Source of the DNA: Actinoplanes palleronii
Lineage (GTDB): Bacteria > Actinomycetota > Actinomycetes > Mycobacteriales > Micromonosporaceae
Length of the DNA stretch: 64,000 nucleotides
Assembly (NCBI RefSeq): GCF_016862315.1
Contig: NZ_BOMS01000057.1
Coordinates: forward strand, 1 to 64,000
Direction of reading: 5' to 3'
The position numbers were made by a program, and so were the translations under genes. Of the stretch, positions 7,747 through 15,653 are shown one piece after another. The notes under the pieces were generated by a model, which made no database searches, had not been told where the DNA came from, and worked only from the letters and a program-made list of their open reading frames with translations. Position 1 is the first letter of the stretch; every line of letters starts with the position of its first letter.

Positions 7747-8379
7747 ATGAACGATCGCACGCGGGATCCCGAGCGCACCCGCGCCGAGATCATCGAGGTG
7801 GCCACCCGCGAGTTCGCCGACCAGGGCTACGCCGGGTCCCGGGTCGACGAGATCGCGGCCAAGACCCGCACCACCAAGCGAATGATCTATTACTACTTCG
7901 GTGGCAAGGAAGGGTTGTTCCTGGCGGTGCTGGAGCAGGCGTACCGGCACATCCGCTCGCTCGAGCAGCAGCTCGACGTGGACCACCTGGAGCCGGTCGA
8001 GGCGCTGCGCCAGCTCGCCGGGCTGACCTTCGACCACCACGAGTCGCACCAGGACTTCGTCCGGCTGGTCGCGATCGAGAACATCCACTACGCCGAGCAC
8101 CTGCAGCGTTCCGAGTCCCGCGAGGTGCTCGCCGCACCGGCCCTGGACGTGCTCACCCGGATCATGGAACGCGGCCGGGCCGCCGGGCTGTTCCGCGACG
8201 ACCTGGACGCCCTCGACGTCCACATGATCATCAGCGCGTTCTGCGTCTTCCGCGGCGCCAACCGTTACACGTTCCGCGCCATCTTCGACCGCGACCTGCT
8301 CGACCCCGCCCTGCGCGACCACCTCCGCCAGATGATCGGCGACCTGGTCGTCGCCCACGTGACCGCAGGCCGATCCTGA
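7747..8379 (+). CDS. TetR-family regulator of the shikimate cluster
   Basis: This 210-residue regulator has an N-terminal helix-turn-helix (about residues 8-55) with TRAEIIEVATREFADQGY and TKRMIYYYFGGKEGLF, the signature of the family. The C-terminal helical half would bind a ligand; it resembles the TetR C-terminal domains found beside aromatic-acid catabolic genes, but I cannot name the effector. The ATG follows GGGGAGGG. It is divergent from qsuB, and the palindrome between them is repeated before the aroE-type gene, so it most likely represses both units and itself, with shikimate or dehydroshikimate as a plausible inducer. Confidence 0.88.
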   Translation: MNDRTRDPERTRAEIIEVATREFADQGYAGSRVDEIAAKTRTTKRMIYYYFGGKEGLFLAVLEQAYRHIRSLEQQLDVDHLEPVEALRQLAGLTFDHHESHQDFVRLVAIENIHYAEHLQRSESREVLAAPALDVLTRIMERGRAAGLFRDDLDALDVHMIISAFCVFRGANRYTFRAIFDRDLLDPALRDHLRQMIGDLVVAHVTAGRS

Positions 8380-8478
8380 GCTGTTCGCCGCTTGTCGCTA
8401 ACGAACTGCGCGAAACGACCGAAAGGCCCGATGGGGAGGGGTTCGAGTCATCCGCAGTCCGTGATCGAAAGGATCAGC

Positions 8479-10110
8479 ATGGAGCAATCGTCCGCCACTG
8501 CCAAGCAGCTGGGCACTGGCCCGCTCGGCTGGTTCGGCGACCTCAGTGTCGGCCTCAAGATCACCATGGCGCTGGTGGTCGCGCTGGTGGCCGGCGCTGC
8601 CGTCGCTGGGGTCGGGCTGGCCGCACTGAGCACGCTGAACACCAGCGCAACCACCATCTACCAGGAGAATCTGCAACCGGCGCAGGCGCTGGCAGTCGCA
8701 CAGGGTCAATTCGACGACCAGTTGCTGGCGCTGAGTCAGTCCGCCAACGCGACGAGCGCCGCCGGTGCGCAGAACGACCTCAAGAACGCCGCGGCCACGG
8801 GCGAGGCCGTCCCCCGAGCTGTCGAGGCCTATGCGGCGCTGGGCGTGGACGACGCACAGCGCCAGCCCCTGGAGGCGATCAAGGAGGGCCTCGGTGCGCT
8901 GGCCGAGATGCACCAGACCCTCGCCGCTTTCATCACCGCGGCCGACAGCAACGGTTTCAACCAGGCGTACGACACCCAGGCCGAACCGATCGTCGACAAG
9001 GTAAACGCCGGGTTCGACGCGCTCAACGCGTTCGAGAGCGAGCAGGCGGCGCAGGCTGCGGCGGACGGCACCAGCACCTTCCGGAGTGGGCGGGTGACGA
9101 TGCTGGCCACGCTGGGTACCGGTTTCCTTCTCGCCGGCCTGCTCGGTTGGACCACCGTCCGGCGCATCACCCGGCCGCTGCGCGAGGTCAACCTGACCCT
9201 CACTCAGGTCGCCGCCGGCGACTTGACCGGGACCGTCCGGGTCCATTCCCGCGACGAGGTCGGCAGCATGGCGATCGCGCTCAACGGGGCCACCGGCACC
9301 ATGCGCAGCACCGTGCAGGCGCTGGGCGACGCGGCGAACTCGCTGGCCGCGGCCGCCGAACAGCTGTCGGCCACCAACGGTCAGATCGCGGTCAGCGCCC
9401 AGCAGTCCAGCGCCCGGGCCGGTAGCGTCGCCGCGGCCGCCGAGCAGATCCGGCGCAACATCGACGCGGTGTCGGCCGGGTCCGACGAGATGGGCGCTGC
9501 CATCCGGGAGATCTCCAAGAACGCGAACGAGGCGGTCGTGGTCGCCGCCCAGGCGGTGTCCGTCGCCGAGGCCACGAACCGGACCGTTGCGCAGCTCGGC
9601 TCCTCCTCGGCCGAGATCGGCAACGTGATCCAGCTGATCACCGCGATCGCGGGCCAGACCAACCTGCTCGCGCTGAACGCCACCATCGAGGCGGCCCGCG
9701 CCGGTGAATCCGGGAAGGGCTTCGCCGTGGTGGCCAGCGAGGTCAAGGACCTGGCCCAGGAGACCGCCCGGGCCACCGGCGACATCCAGCTCCGGGTCAC
9801 CACGATTCAGACCGATACCAGCACCGCGATCACGGCGATCGGCGAGATCAGCGAGATCATCGCTCGGATCAGCGACTACCAGACGACGATCGCCGCCGCC
9901 GTGGAGGAGCAGACCGCCACCACCGGGGAGATGAACCGCAGCGTCAGCGAGGCCGCCGGCGGGGTCAGCGAGGTGGCTGACGGGATCGATTCGCTCGCCA
10001 CCGCGACCAGGATGACCACGGAGAACGTCAGCGATTCACGGCGGGCCTCGGAGGATCTGGCCCGGATGTCCGGCGAATTGCAGACCTTGGTCGGCACCTT
10101 CCGGGTGTGA
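8479..10110 (+). CDS. Methyl-accepting chemotaxis protein, transmembrane
   Basis: This 543-residue receptor senses an extracellular signal and controls the CheA-CheW kinase complex. Order: short cytoplasmic N-terminus, membrane segment (about 30-52), a four-helix-bundle sensor of about 150 residues, second membrane segment (about 205-227), HAMP domain starting RRITRPLREVN, then a signalling domain with the conserved hairpin AGQTNLLALNATIEAARAG and GKGFAVVASEVKDLA. The ATG at 8479 follows GAAAGGATC; an upstream in-frame start at 8392 has no good ribosome site. It stands alone with no che genes nearby. Confidence 0.92.
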   Translation: MEQSSATAKQLGTGPLGWFGDLSVGLKITMALVVALVAGAAVAGVGLAALSTLNTSATTIYQENLQPAQALAVAQGQFDDQLLALSQSANATSAAGAQNDLKNAAATGEAVPRAVEAYAALGVDDAQRQPLEAIKEGLGALAEMHQTLAAFITAADSNGFNQAYDTQAEPIVDKVNAGFDALNAFESEQAAQAAADGTSTFRSGRVTMLATLGTGFLLAGLLGWTTVRRITRPLREVNLTLTQVAAGDLTGTVRVHSRDEVGSMAIALNGATGTMRSTVQALGDAANSLAAAAEQLSATNGQIAVSAQQSSARAGSVAAAAEQIRRNIDAVSAGSDEMGAAIREISKNANEAVVVAAQAVSVAEATNRTVAQLGSSSAEIGNVIQLITAIAGQTNLLALNATIEAARAGESGKGFAVVASEVKDLAQETARATGDIQLRVTTIQTDTSTAITAIGEISEIIARISDYQTTIAAAVEEQTATTGEMNRSVSEAAGGVSEVADGIDSLATATRMTTENVSDSRRASEDLARMSGELQTLVGTFRV

Positions 10111-10173
10111 CGATCCGGTCGGCGCCGAGCCCGAAGCCGCGGTGTGGAAACGAACAGTTCGTACAGTTGCGGC

Positions 10174-11304
10174 ATGGGAATCGACTTCGCCCCATCGGAC
10201 AGATCGCGTCTAGGGATCGAATGGGAAATCGCCTGTGTCGATCGGCGCAGCGGTGAGCTGGCTCCGGCGGCGCCGGGTCTGCTCGCCGCGCTGGGGCCGG
10301 TCGACGGTTTTCCGCATGTGACGAACGAGCTGCTCACCAACACCGTGGAGATCGTCAGCGCGCCGCACCATCGGGTGCGGGACGCCGTCGCGGATCTCAC
10401 CCGGCTGGTCGAGCGGGTGAGCACGATCGCCGAACCGCGCGGTGTCGATCTGCTGTCGGCGGGGACACACCCGTTCAGTCAGTGGTTCCAGCAGCAGGTG
10501 ACGCCGGAGAAGCCGCGGTACGCGACGCTGATCGACCGGACCCGCTGGTGGGGGCGGCAGATGATGATCTGGGGAGTGCACGTGCACGTGGCGGTCGAGG
10601 ACCGTCGCAAGGTGTTGCCGATCATCGATGGGCTGCTCACCTACCTGCCGCACTTCCAGGCGCTCAGCGCGTCTAGCCCGTTCTGGGCCGGGGAGAACAC
10701 CGGGTACGCCTCGAACCGGGCGCTGATGTTCCAGCAGCTGCCGACGGCCGGGCTGCCGCCGCAGTTCACCGAGTGGTCGCAGTACGAGGCGATGGTCGAC
10801 GACCTGACGCACACCGGGGTGATCGAGGAGCTCAACGAGCTGCGCTGGGACATCCGGCCCGCACCGAAGTGGGGGACGATCGAGATCCGGACGTTCGACG
10901 GGATCTCCAGCGCGTGGGAGATCGCCGCGCTGGCCGCGTTGAGCCAGTGCCTGGTCGAATACTTCTCCCGCGAGCTGGACGCCGGCCGGGAGGTGCCCCG
11001 GCTGCAACCGTGGTTCATCCGGGAGAACAAGTGGCGCACCGCCCGGTACGGGATGGACGCGATCATCATCCAGAACGCGGCCGGCGACGAACGGCTCGTC
11101 ACCAAGGATCTCGAGGAGCTGCTGCCGAGGCTCGAACCGATCGCCGAGGCGCTCGGCTGCACCGTGCAGCTGGAGAGCCTGCTCGACATCGTCGACCGCG
11201 GCGCGAGCTACCAGCGGCAGCTGCGGGTCGCCGCGGACAACGGCGGCAGCCTCAAAGCCGTGGTGTCCTCGCTGGTCCGCGAGCTGCGTGAGGAATGCGG
11301 GTGA
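10174..11304 (+). CDS. Carboxylate-amine ligase, YbdK/GCS2 family (glutamate-cysteine ligase-like)
   Basis: This protein of about 376 residues belongs to the GCS2 group, which in related bacteria forms gamma-glutamyl amides from glutamate and an amine or cysteine with ATP. Family marks are LGIEWEIACVD near the N-terminus, ELLTNTVEI, GVHVHVAVED, the ANSPF-like ALSASSPFWAGENTGYAS and TIEIRTFD. The substrate is not predictable from sequence; actinobacteria with mycothiol often carry several YbdK paralogues. Start choice is uncertain: ATG at 10174 fits the family length and may be leaderless (TACAGT ends seven bases upstream), while GTG at 10144 adds ten residues. It overlaps the M20 hydrolase by ten bases. 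A second paralogue lies at 63305-64000. Confidence 0.85.
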   Translation: MGIDFAPSDRSRLGIEWEIACVDRRSGELAPAAPGLLAALGPVDGFPHVTNELLTNTVEIVSAPHHRVRDAVADLTRLVERVSTIAEPRGVDLLSAGTHPFSQWFQQQVTPEKPRYATLIDRTRWWGRQMMIWGVHVHVAVEDRRKVLPIIDGLLTYLPHFQALSASSPFWAGENTGYASNRALMFQQLPTAGLPPQFTEWSQYEAMVDDLTHTGVIEELNELRWDIRPAPKWGTIEIRTFDGISSAWEIAALAALSQCLVEYFSRELDAGREVPRLQPWFIRENKWRTARYGMDAIIIQNAAGDERLVTKDLEELLPRLEPIAEALGCTVQLESLLDIVDRGASYQRQLRVAADNGGSLKAVVSSLVRELREECG

Positions 11305-12605
11305 TCGACCCGGCCGACGAGGTGGTGCGGTTCGCCAGCGAGCTGATCGCGATCGACACCACGAACGCCAGCGACAACGGCGGGCCGGGCACCGAGCGCC
11401 CGGCCGCCGAGTACGTCGCGGAGAAGCTCACCGAGGTGGGCTACGACGTCACGTACGTGGAGTCCGGGGCGCCGGGCCGGGGCAACGTGATCGCCCGGTT
11501 GCCCGGCGCCGACCCGGAGCGCGGCGCGCTGCTGGTGCACGGCCACCTGGACGTGGTGCCGGCCGACGCCGCCGAATGGTCCGTGCACCCGTTCTCCGGC
11601 GAAATTCGTGACGGGTACGTGTGGGGACGCGGTGCGGTCGACATCAAGGGCACGCTCGCGATGACCCTGGCGGTGGCCCGCGGGCTCCGACGCGAGGGCG
11701 TGGTGCCGCCCCGGGACCTGATTTTCGCGTACGTCGCGGACGAGGAGGCCGGCGGCTTCACCGGCGCGCGCTGGCTCGTCGACCACCGCCCCGAACTGTT
11801 CGAGGGCGCGACCGAGGCGATCAGCGAGGTGGGCGGGTTCTCGGTCACGGTCGGCGACGGCGCCCGGGCCTACCTGGTGGAGACGGCCGAGAAGGGCGTG
11901 ATGTGGCTGCGGCTGAAGGCCCGCGGGGTGGCCGGGCACGGCTCGCTGCTGCACACCGACAACGCCGTCGCGAAGCTGGCCGCCGCGATCACCCGCCTCG
12001 ACCAGCACCGTTTCCCGCTGGTGCTCACCGGGCCGGTCCATGACCTGCTCGCGGGGCTCGCCGAGATGACCGGGGTGCCGTTCGACCCGGACGACCCGGA
12101 ACCGGCGGTGGCCCGGCTCGGGCACCTGTCCCGGCTGGTCGGCGCGACCCTGCGGGACACCGCGGCGGTCACCATGTTCGAGGCCGGCTACAAGGGCAAC
12201 GTGGTGCCGTCGACCGCGCGGGCCACCGTGGACGGGCGGATGCTGCCGGGGCGCGAGAAAGCGTTCGAGGCGGAACTCGCCGCGGTGCTCGGGCCGGACA
12301 TCGAGCGCGAATGGGACAGTCTGCCGCCGGTCGAGACCACGTTCGACGGCGCGCTGGTCGACGCGATGGCGGCGGCGATCGGTGCGGAGGATCCGGGGGC
12401 GCGGCTGCTGCCGTACATGCTCTCGGCCGGGACCGATGCCAAGTCGTTCCAGCGGCTCGGGATCCGGCACTTCGGGTTTGCGCCGCTGCGGCTGCCGCCG
12501 GAGTTGGATTTCACTTCACTGTTCCACGGGGTGGACGAACGGGTACCCGTGGAGGGGCTGCGGTTCGGCGTACGCGTCCTCGATCGACTGCTACGAAATT
12601 GTTGA
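11295..12605 (+). CDS. M20/M25/M40 family metallohydrolase (dipeptidase or deacylase)
   Basis: This 436-residue cytoplasmic zinc hydrolase has the family's metal and catalytic motifs in order: LLVHGHLDVVP (zinc histidine and catalytic Asp) near residue 75, GRGAVDIKG (bridging Asp), ADEEAGG (catalytic Glu and zinc Glu), and a C-terminal histidine in SLFHGVDERVPVEG. The inserted dimerisation domain is present (about 185-300, GVAGHGS). Substrates range from dipeptides to N-acyl amino acids. Its start lies inside the end of the YbdK-type ligase gene, so the two are co-translated; a link between making and hydrolysing gamma-glutamyl or amide bonds is plausible inference. Confidence 0.88.
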   Translation: MRVIDPADEVVRFASELIAIDTTNASDNGGPGTERPAAEYVAEKLTEVGYDVTYVESGAPGRGNVIARLPGADPERGALLVHGHLDVVPADAAEWSVHPFSGEIRDGYVWGRGAVDIKGTLAMTLAVARGLRREGVVPPRDLIFAYVADEEAGGFTGARWLVDHRPELFEGATEAISEVGGFSVTVGDGARAYLVETAEKGVMWLRLKARGVAGHGSLLHTDNAVAKLAAAITRLDQHRFPLVLTGPVHDLLAGLAEMTGVPFDPDDPEPAVARLGHLSRLVGATLRDTAAVTMFEAGYKGNVVPSTARATVDGRMLPGREKAFEAELAAVLGPDIEREWDSLPPVETTFDGALVDAMAAAIGAEDPGARLLPYMLSAGTDAKSFQRLGIRHFGFAPLRLPPELDFTSLFHGVDERVPVEGLRFGVRVLDRLLRNC

Positions 12606-12649
12606 TCACACATCCACCGTTTCGGTGGTATGTATTGGACGTTCAGGTG

Positions 12650-12676
12650 GTTTGTGGTACCCGCGCGGGTGGGCAT
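12650..12676 (+). promoter_or_regulatory. Possible SigF-type promoter of the sigma factor gene
   Basis: GTTT (12650-12653), 17 bases, then GGGCAT (12671-12676) differs by one base from the mycobacterial SigF consensus GTTT-N17-GGGTAT. It sits 50 bases before the ATG of a SigF-like gene, so autoregulation is plausible. The motif is short and should be treated as a candidate. Confidence 0.4.
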
Positions 12677-12726
12677 TACACCGCCGCACCACCTGACGTA
12701 CTGGCAAGCTCGAGGAGTTCACTCAT

Positions 12727-13521
12727 ATGACCGCGATGGTTGACACCGCTACCCGCACGGAAGCCGCGACCAGCACCGATCGGGCCAGTGAGCTGATCAA
12801 CGCGATGGCGGCGCTCCCCACCGAGCACCCGTCGCGCCCGCGCCTGCGGGACCGCGCGATCGAGGCCTGGTTGCCGCTCGCCCGGCACCTGTCCAGCCGG
12901 TACGCCAACCGCGGCGAGCCCCGCGACGACCTCTACCAGGTCGCCGTGGTCGGCCTGATCAAGGCGGTCGACCGGTTCGAGGCCGAGCGCGGTGTCGACT
13001 TCGCCGGCTTCGCGATCCCGACCATCGTCGGTGAGCTCAAGCGGCACTTCCGCGACAAGACCTGGTCGGTGCGGGTGCCGCGCCGGCTGCAGGAGCTGCG
13101 CCTGGCGATCACCGGCGCCAACAACGCGCTCAGCCACACGCTGGGCCGCTCGCCGACCGTCGCGGACATCGCCGAATACCTGAGCATCAGCGAGGACGAG
13201 GTCATCGAGGGCCTCGAGGGTGCCCGCGCCTACAACTCGACGAGCCTGTCCACCCCGATCACCGAGGGCGGCACCGAGCTCGGCGAGACGCTCGGCACCA
13301 CGGACACCGGCTTCGAAGAGGCCGAGATGCGGATCGCGCTCGGCCCGGCGATGGCGTTCCTCGACGAGCGGGAGCAGAAGATCGTCAGCCTGCGGTTCTA
13401 CGGCAACATGACGCAGTCGCAGATCGCCGACCAGATCGGTGTCTCGCAGATGCACGTGTCCCGGCTGCTGACCAAGGCACTCGGCAAGCTGCGCAACCAC
13501 CTCGGTTCCGCCGCGATCTGA
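12727..13521 (+). CDS. RNA polymerase sigma factor, SigB/SigF/SigG subfamily (group 3)
   Basis: This 264-residue sigma factor directs stress- or development-specific transcription. Region 2 contains RDDLYQVAVVGLIKAVDRFE and GVDFAGFAIPTIVGELKRHFRD; region 3 starts with WSVRVPRRLQEL; region 4 has DEREQKIVSLRFYGNMTQSQIADQIGVSQMHVSRLL split over two helices. These are typical of SigF/SigB-type factors of actinobacteria. The ATG follows GAGGAG at 12711-12716. No anti-sigma factor or anti-anti-sigma gene is adjacent, so any partner-switching control is encoded elsewhere. The gene is followed by a strong terminator at 13537-13564. Confidence 0.93.
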   Translation: MTAMVDTATRTEAATSTDRASELINAMAALPTEHPSRPRLRDRAIEAWLPLARHLSSRYANRGEPRDDLYQVAVVGLIKAVDRFEAERGVDFAGFAIPTIVGELKRHFRDKTWSVRVPRRLQELRLAITGANNALSHTLGRSPTVADIAEYLSISEDEVIEGLEGARAYNSTSLSTPITEGGTELGETLGTTDTGFEEAEMRIALGPAMAFLDEREQKIVSLRFYGNMTQSQIADQIGVSQMHVSRLLTKALGKLRNHLGSAAI

Positions 13522-13536
13522 TCACTTCATCAAGCC

Positions 13537-13564
13537 GGGGGCTGCGGATTCGTCCGCAGCCCCC
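13537..13564. terminator. 12-bp stem with TTCG loop, bidirectional terminator
   Basis: GGGGGCTGCGGA (13537-13548) pairs perfectly with 13553-13564 around a TTCG tetraloop. It lies between the end of the sigma factor gene (plus) and the end of the DUF3618 gene (minus), 31 bases from the latter, and probably serves both. Confidence 0.9.
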
Positions 13565-13594
13565 GCTTTGCGTGCGGTGACTACCGCGACGGAC

Positions 13595-14020
13595 TCACGC
13601 GCGGCGGCGGACGACCCAGACGATCAGCGCGCCCAGCAGGACCGTCGCGGCGACGGCGGCCGGTGCGATGGCCCGGCGTACCCGAGGGTCCTCGGCGGCC
13701 CGGACCCGCAGCGTCCTGGCCCGGCGCTGCATCGGAGCCACCGCGGCCTTGACGTCCTCGGACCGGCCGGCGAGCTTCTCCCGCGCCGTCCCGGCCGCCT
13801 CGGCGACCTTGGTAGCGGCCGTGCCAGCGGCTTCGGCGACCTTCGTGGTGGCGGCCGACAGCTGCTCCCGGCCGCGGTCGGTGACGTCGGTGGCGGCCTG
13901 CTTCGCGCGGGCCTTCACGTCGGTCTTGGCGGCCAGGGCTTCGACCGTGGCGCCCAGGTCGGCGCGGGTCTGCTTGATCTCGGTGGTCAGGCGTTCCGGA
14001 TCAGTCGACGGAGTGCTCAC
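13595..14020 (-). CDS. DUF3618 family membrane-anchored protein
   Basis: This 141-residue protein begins with a DUF3618-type segment (LTTEIKQTRADLGATVEAL, about residues 9-30), followed by a long Ala/Lys-rich helical region with a repeated KVAEAAGTA motif, and ends in one membrane segment (ATVLLGALIVWVV) with a basic tail. Actinobacteria commonly carry this family beside holin-X/DUF1469 proteins in envelope or stress operons; its exact function is unknown. The GTG start overlaps the stop of the preceding gene (GTGA at 14017-14020), so the two are coupled. Confidence 0.85.
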   Translation of the reverse strand: MSTPSTDPERLTTEIKQTRADLGATVEALAAKTDVKARAKQAATDVTDRGREQLSAATTKVAEAAGTAATKVAEAAGTAREKLAGRSEDVKAAVAPMQRRARTLRVRAAEDPRVRRAIAPAAVAATVLLGALIVWVVRRRA

Positions 14021-14433
14021 GAGTGTCGTCCCCTCTGGGCGGCGTTCTTGACGGTGCGCACGTCGGCCTGCACGCTGGCGACCGCGTCGGTCGGCATCGG
14101 CGGCACCGCGGCCTTCAGCTTGCTGCGGCCCAGCACGGCGGCCACCGCGGCGGCCGCGAAGACCACGACCATCACCACCAGGACGGCCAGCCACAACGGC
14201 CAGGCCAGATTCAGCAGTACGACGGCGAGCGTGAGCAGCAGCCCGAGGCCGAACCAGCCCAGGACGGCGGCCGCGCCGAACAGTCCGCCGCCGACCCCGG
14301 CGCGCTTGCCCTTTTCGGTCAGCTCGAGCTTGGCCAGGGTCAGCTCGTCCCGGACCAGCGTGGAAATCTGTGCGGCAGCCTGACTGACCAGATCGGCCGT
14401 CGAACCGCTGCTATGCGTAGCGTTTGTTGTCAA
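14017..14433 (-). CDS. DUF1469/holin-X family phage-holin-like membrane protein
   Basis: This 138-residue protein has an N-terminal helix (LVSQAAAQISTLVRDELTLAKLEL) and two strong membrane segments (about 55-80 and 85-110), the layout of actinobacterial holin superfamily III (DUF1469). Despite the name there is no prophage context; such genes are usual chromosomal envelope genes. The TTG at 14433 is preceded by GAGGAGG at eight bases, which decides the start; an upstream ATG at 14487 has no such site. It is the first half of a coupled pair with the DUF3618 gene. Confidence 0.83.
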   Translation of the reverse strand: MTTNATHSSGSTADLVSQAAAQISTLVRDELTLAKLELTEKGKRAGVGGGLFGAAAVLGWFGLGLLLTLAVVLLNLAWPLWLAVLVVMVVVFAAAAVAAVLGRSKLKAAVPPMPTDAVASVQADVRTVKNAAQRGRHS

Positions 14434-14538
14434 CGGGTGCACCTCCTCGTTCCTGCGCTGCCGGATGCCCCTGCGGGCGATCGCCAAACGCCGGAACGGC
14501 CGCAGCGTGTCACCACGGCACGTACCATGTGCCGCCGA

Positions 14539-15567
14539 TCACCCGAACCGGTGACCTACGTCGTCGGGATCTTCGGACTGCTCCGCCCGGTCATCGTCCG
14601 GCCCAGAGGAGTGCCCGGGGGAGTGCCCGGGGGAGTGGGCCGATTCCGGAGCAGGCTCGGGATCCGGGTCCGCCGCGTCCGGCCGGCCGGACAGATCCCT
14701 GACCTCGCCGGTCGTGCTGGTCGCGGCCAGCGCCGTCGCGAACAACACCACCTGATTGATGATGTTGAGGGAGAACAGCAGCCCGACCGTCCCGGCCACC
14801 ACCTGATACGTCGGGTTCGCCTCCACGTGCTGCACGAACACGTGGCCCACGGTCTTGAGCAGCTCCAACCCGCCCGCCACGATCAACGCCGGCACCGCGA
14901 CCCGGCGCAGCGGCATCCGCAACCGCGGCAGCCCGGTCAGCACCGCCGTCGCGAGCAGCGCGTTCACCCCGATGCTGACCACGAACGCGACCGCGTCCAG
15001 CAGCCACCGGCTCTGCGCGGCGTTCGCGGCGGTCGGTTCGATCAACTGGCCCGCCACCCAGACGGTGAGGAACGCCGTGCCGAGCGAGGCGACCGCCAGC
15101 AGACCGAGACCGATCAGCACGAGCAGGTCGATCAGCAGCCGGTGGATCAGGGCGCCAGGGTACTCGGGCAGCTGCCACACCTTGCGGATCGAGGAGCGCA
15201 TGGCGTCGATCCAGAACCAGCCGGTGATCGGCAGCCCGAGGAACGCGATCACGCCGATGGTGCCGCGCGCGACCCGGACCCGTTCCAGGTCGAGGCCGGG
15301 CAGGTTCTCCGTGAGGTAGCTCTGCAGCAGCTGCTGCACCGCCGGCCGGTCGAGGATGAACCCGAACGCGGCGAAACCCAGCAGCGCACACGCGAACGTC
15401 GCGAAGAACGCGTAATAGGTGACCGCCGCGGCGAGCCGGCCACCGTCCGCCTCGTCGTAGCGCACCACGGCCCGAGCCAGATGATCGAGCCAACTGTGGC
15501 GGCTCCGGGCGCGCCCCCACGCCGTCGCACCCTGCCGCATCCTGTTTCCGACCGCCATGCCGCTCAT
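14539..15567 (-). CDS. YihY/BrkB family integral membrane protein
   Basis: This 342-residue protein has six predicted membrane segments, with landmarks RLAAAVTYYAFFATFACALLG and the conserved ITGWFWIDAMRSSIRKVWQ after segment two. The family is widespread and its role unsettled (once mis-called ribonuclease BN). The C-terminal 55 residues are hydrophilic and acidic, with a short repeat HSPGHSPGHSS, and may face the cytoplasm. It is probably the first gene of an envelope operon that continues to 13595 after a 105-base gap. A perfect 16-base palindrome lies about 60 bases upstream (15626-15641). Confidence 0.88.
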   Translation of the reverse strand: MSGMAVGNRMRQGATAWGRARSRHSWLDHLARAVVRYDEADGGRLAAAVTYYAFFATFACALLGFAAFGFILDRPAVQQLLQSYLTENLPGLDLERVRVARGTIGVIAFLGLPITGWFWIDAMRSSIRKVWQLPEYPGALIHRLLIDLLVLIGLGLLAVASLGTAFLTVWVAGQLIEPTAANAAQSRWLLDAVAFVVSIGVNALLATAVLTGLPRLRMPLRRVAVPALIVAGGLELLKTVGHVFVQHVEANPTYQVVAGTVGLLFSLNIINQVVLFATALAATSTTGEVRDLSGRPDAADPDPEPAPESAHSPGHSPGHSSGPDDDRAEQSEDPDDVGHRFG

Positions 15568-15625
15568 CGTGCCTGCTGATCATCGAACGCGCGCGGTGGC
15601 CCCGCCATCAGGCGAGACCACCCCC

Positions 15626-15641
15626 TATTTCGTACGAAATA
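15626..15641. promoter_or_regulatory. Perfect 16-bp AT-rich palindrome upstream of the yihY-like gene
   Basis: TATTTCGTACGAAATA is fully self-complementary and stands out in its G+C-rich surroundings. It lies in the gap between the 3' end of the DUF1996 gene and the 5' end of the yihY-like gene, about 60 bases upstream of the latter. An operator is the likeliest role; a perfect loop-free palindrome is a poor terminator. Confidence 0.5.
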
Positions 15642-15653
15642 AGCGCTCGGAAA

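Noticed and set aside
14017..14433. Prophage lysis gene (holin)
   Set aside because: The DUF1469/holin-X family is a usual chromosomal membrane protein in actinobacteria; no other phage gene is present.
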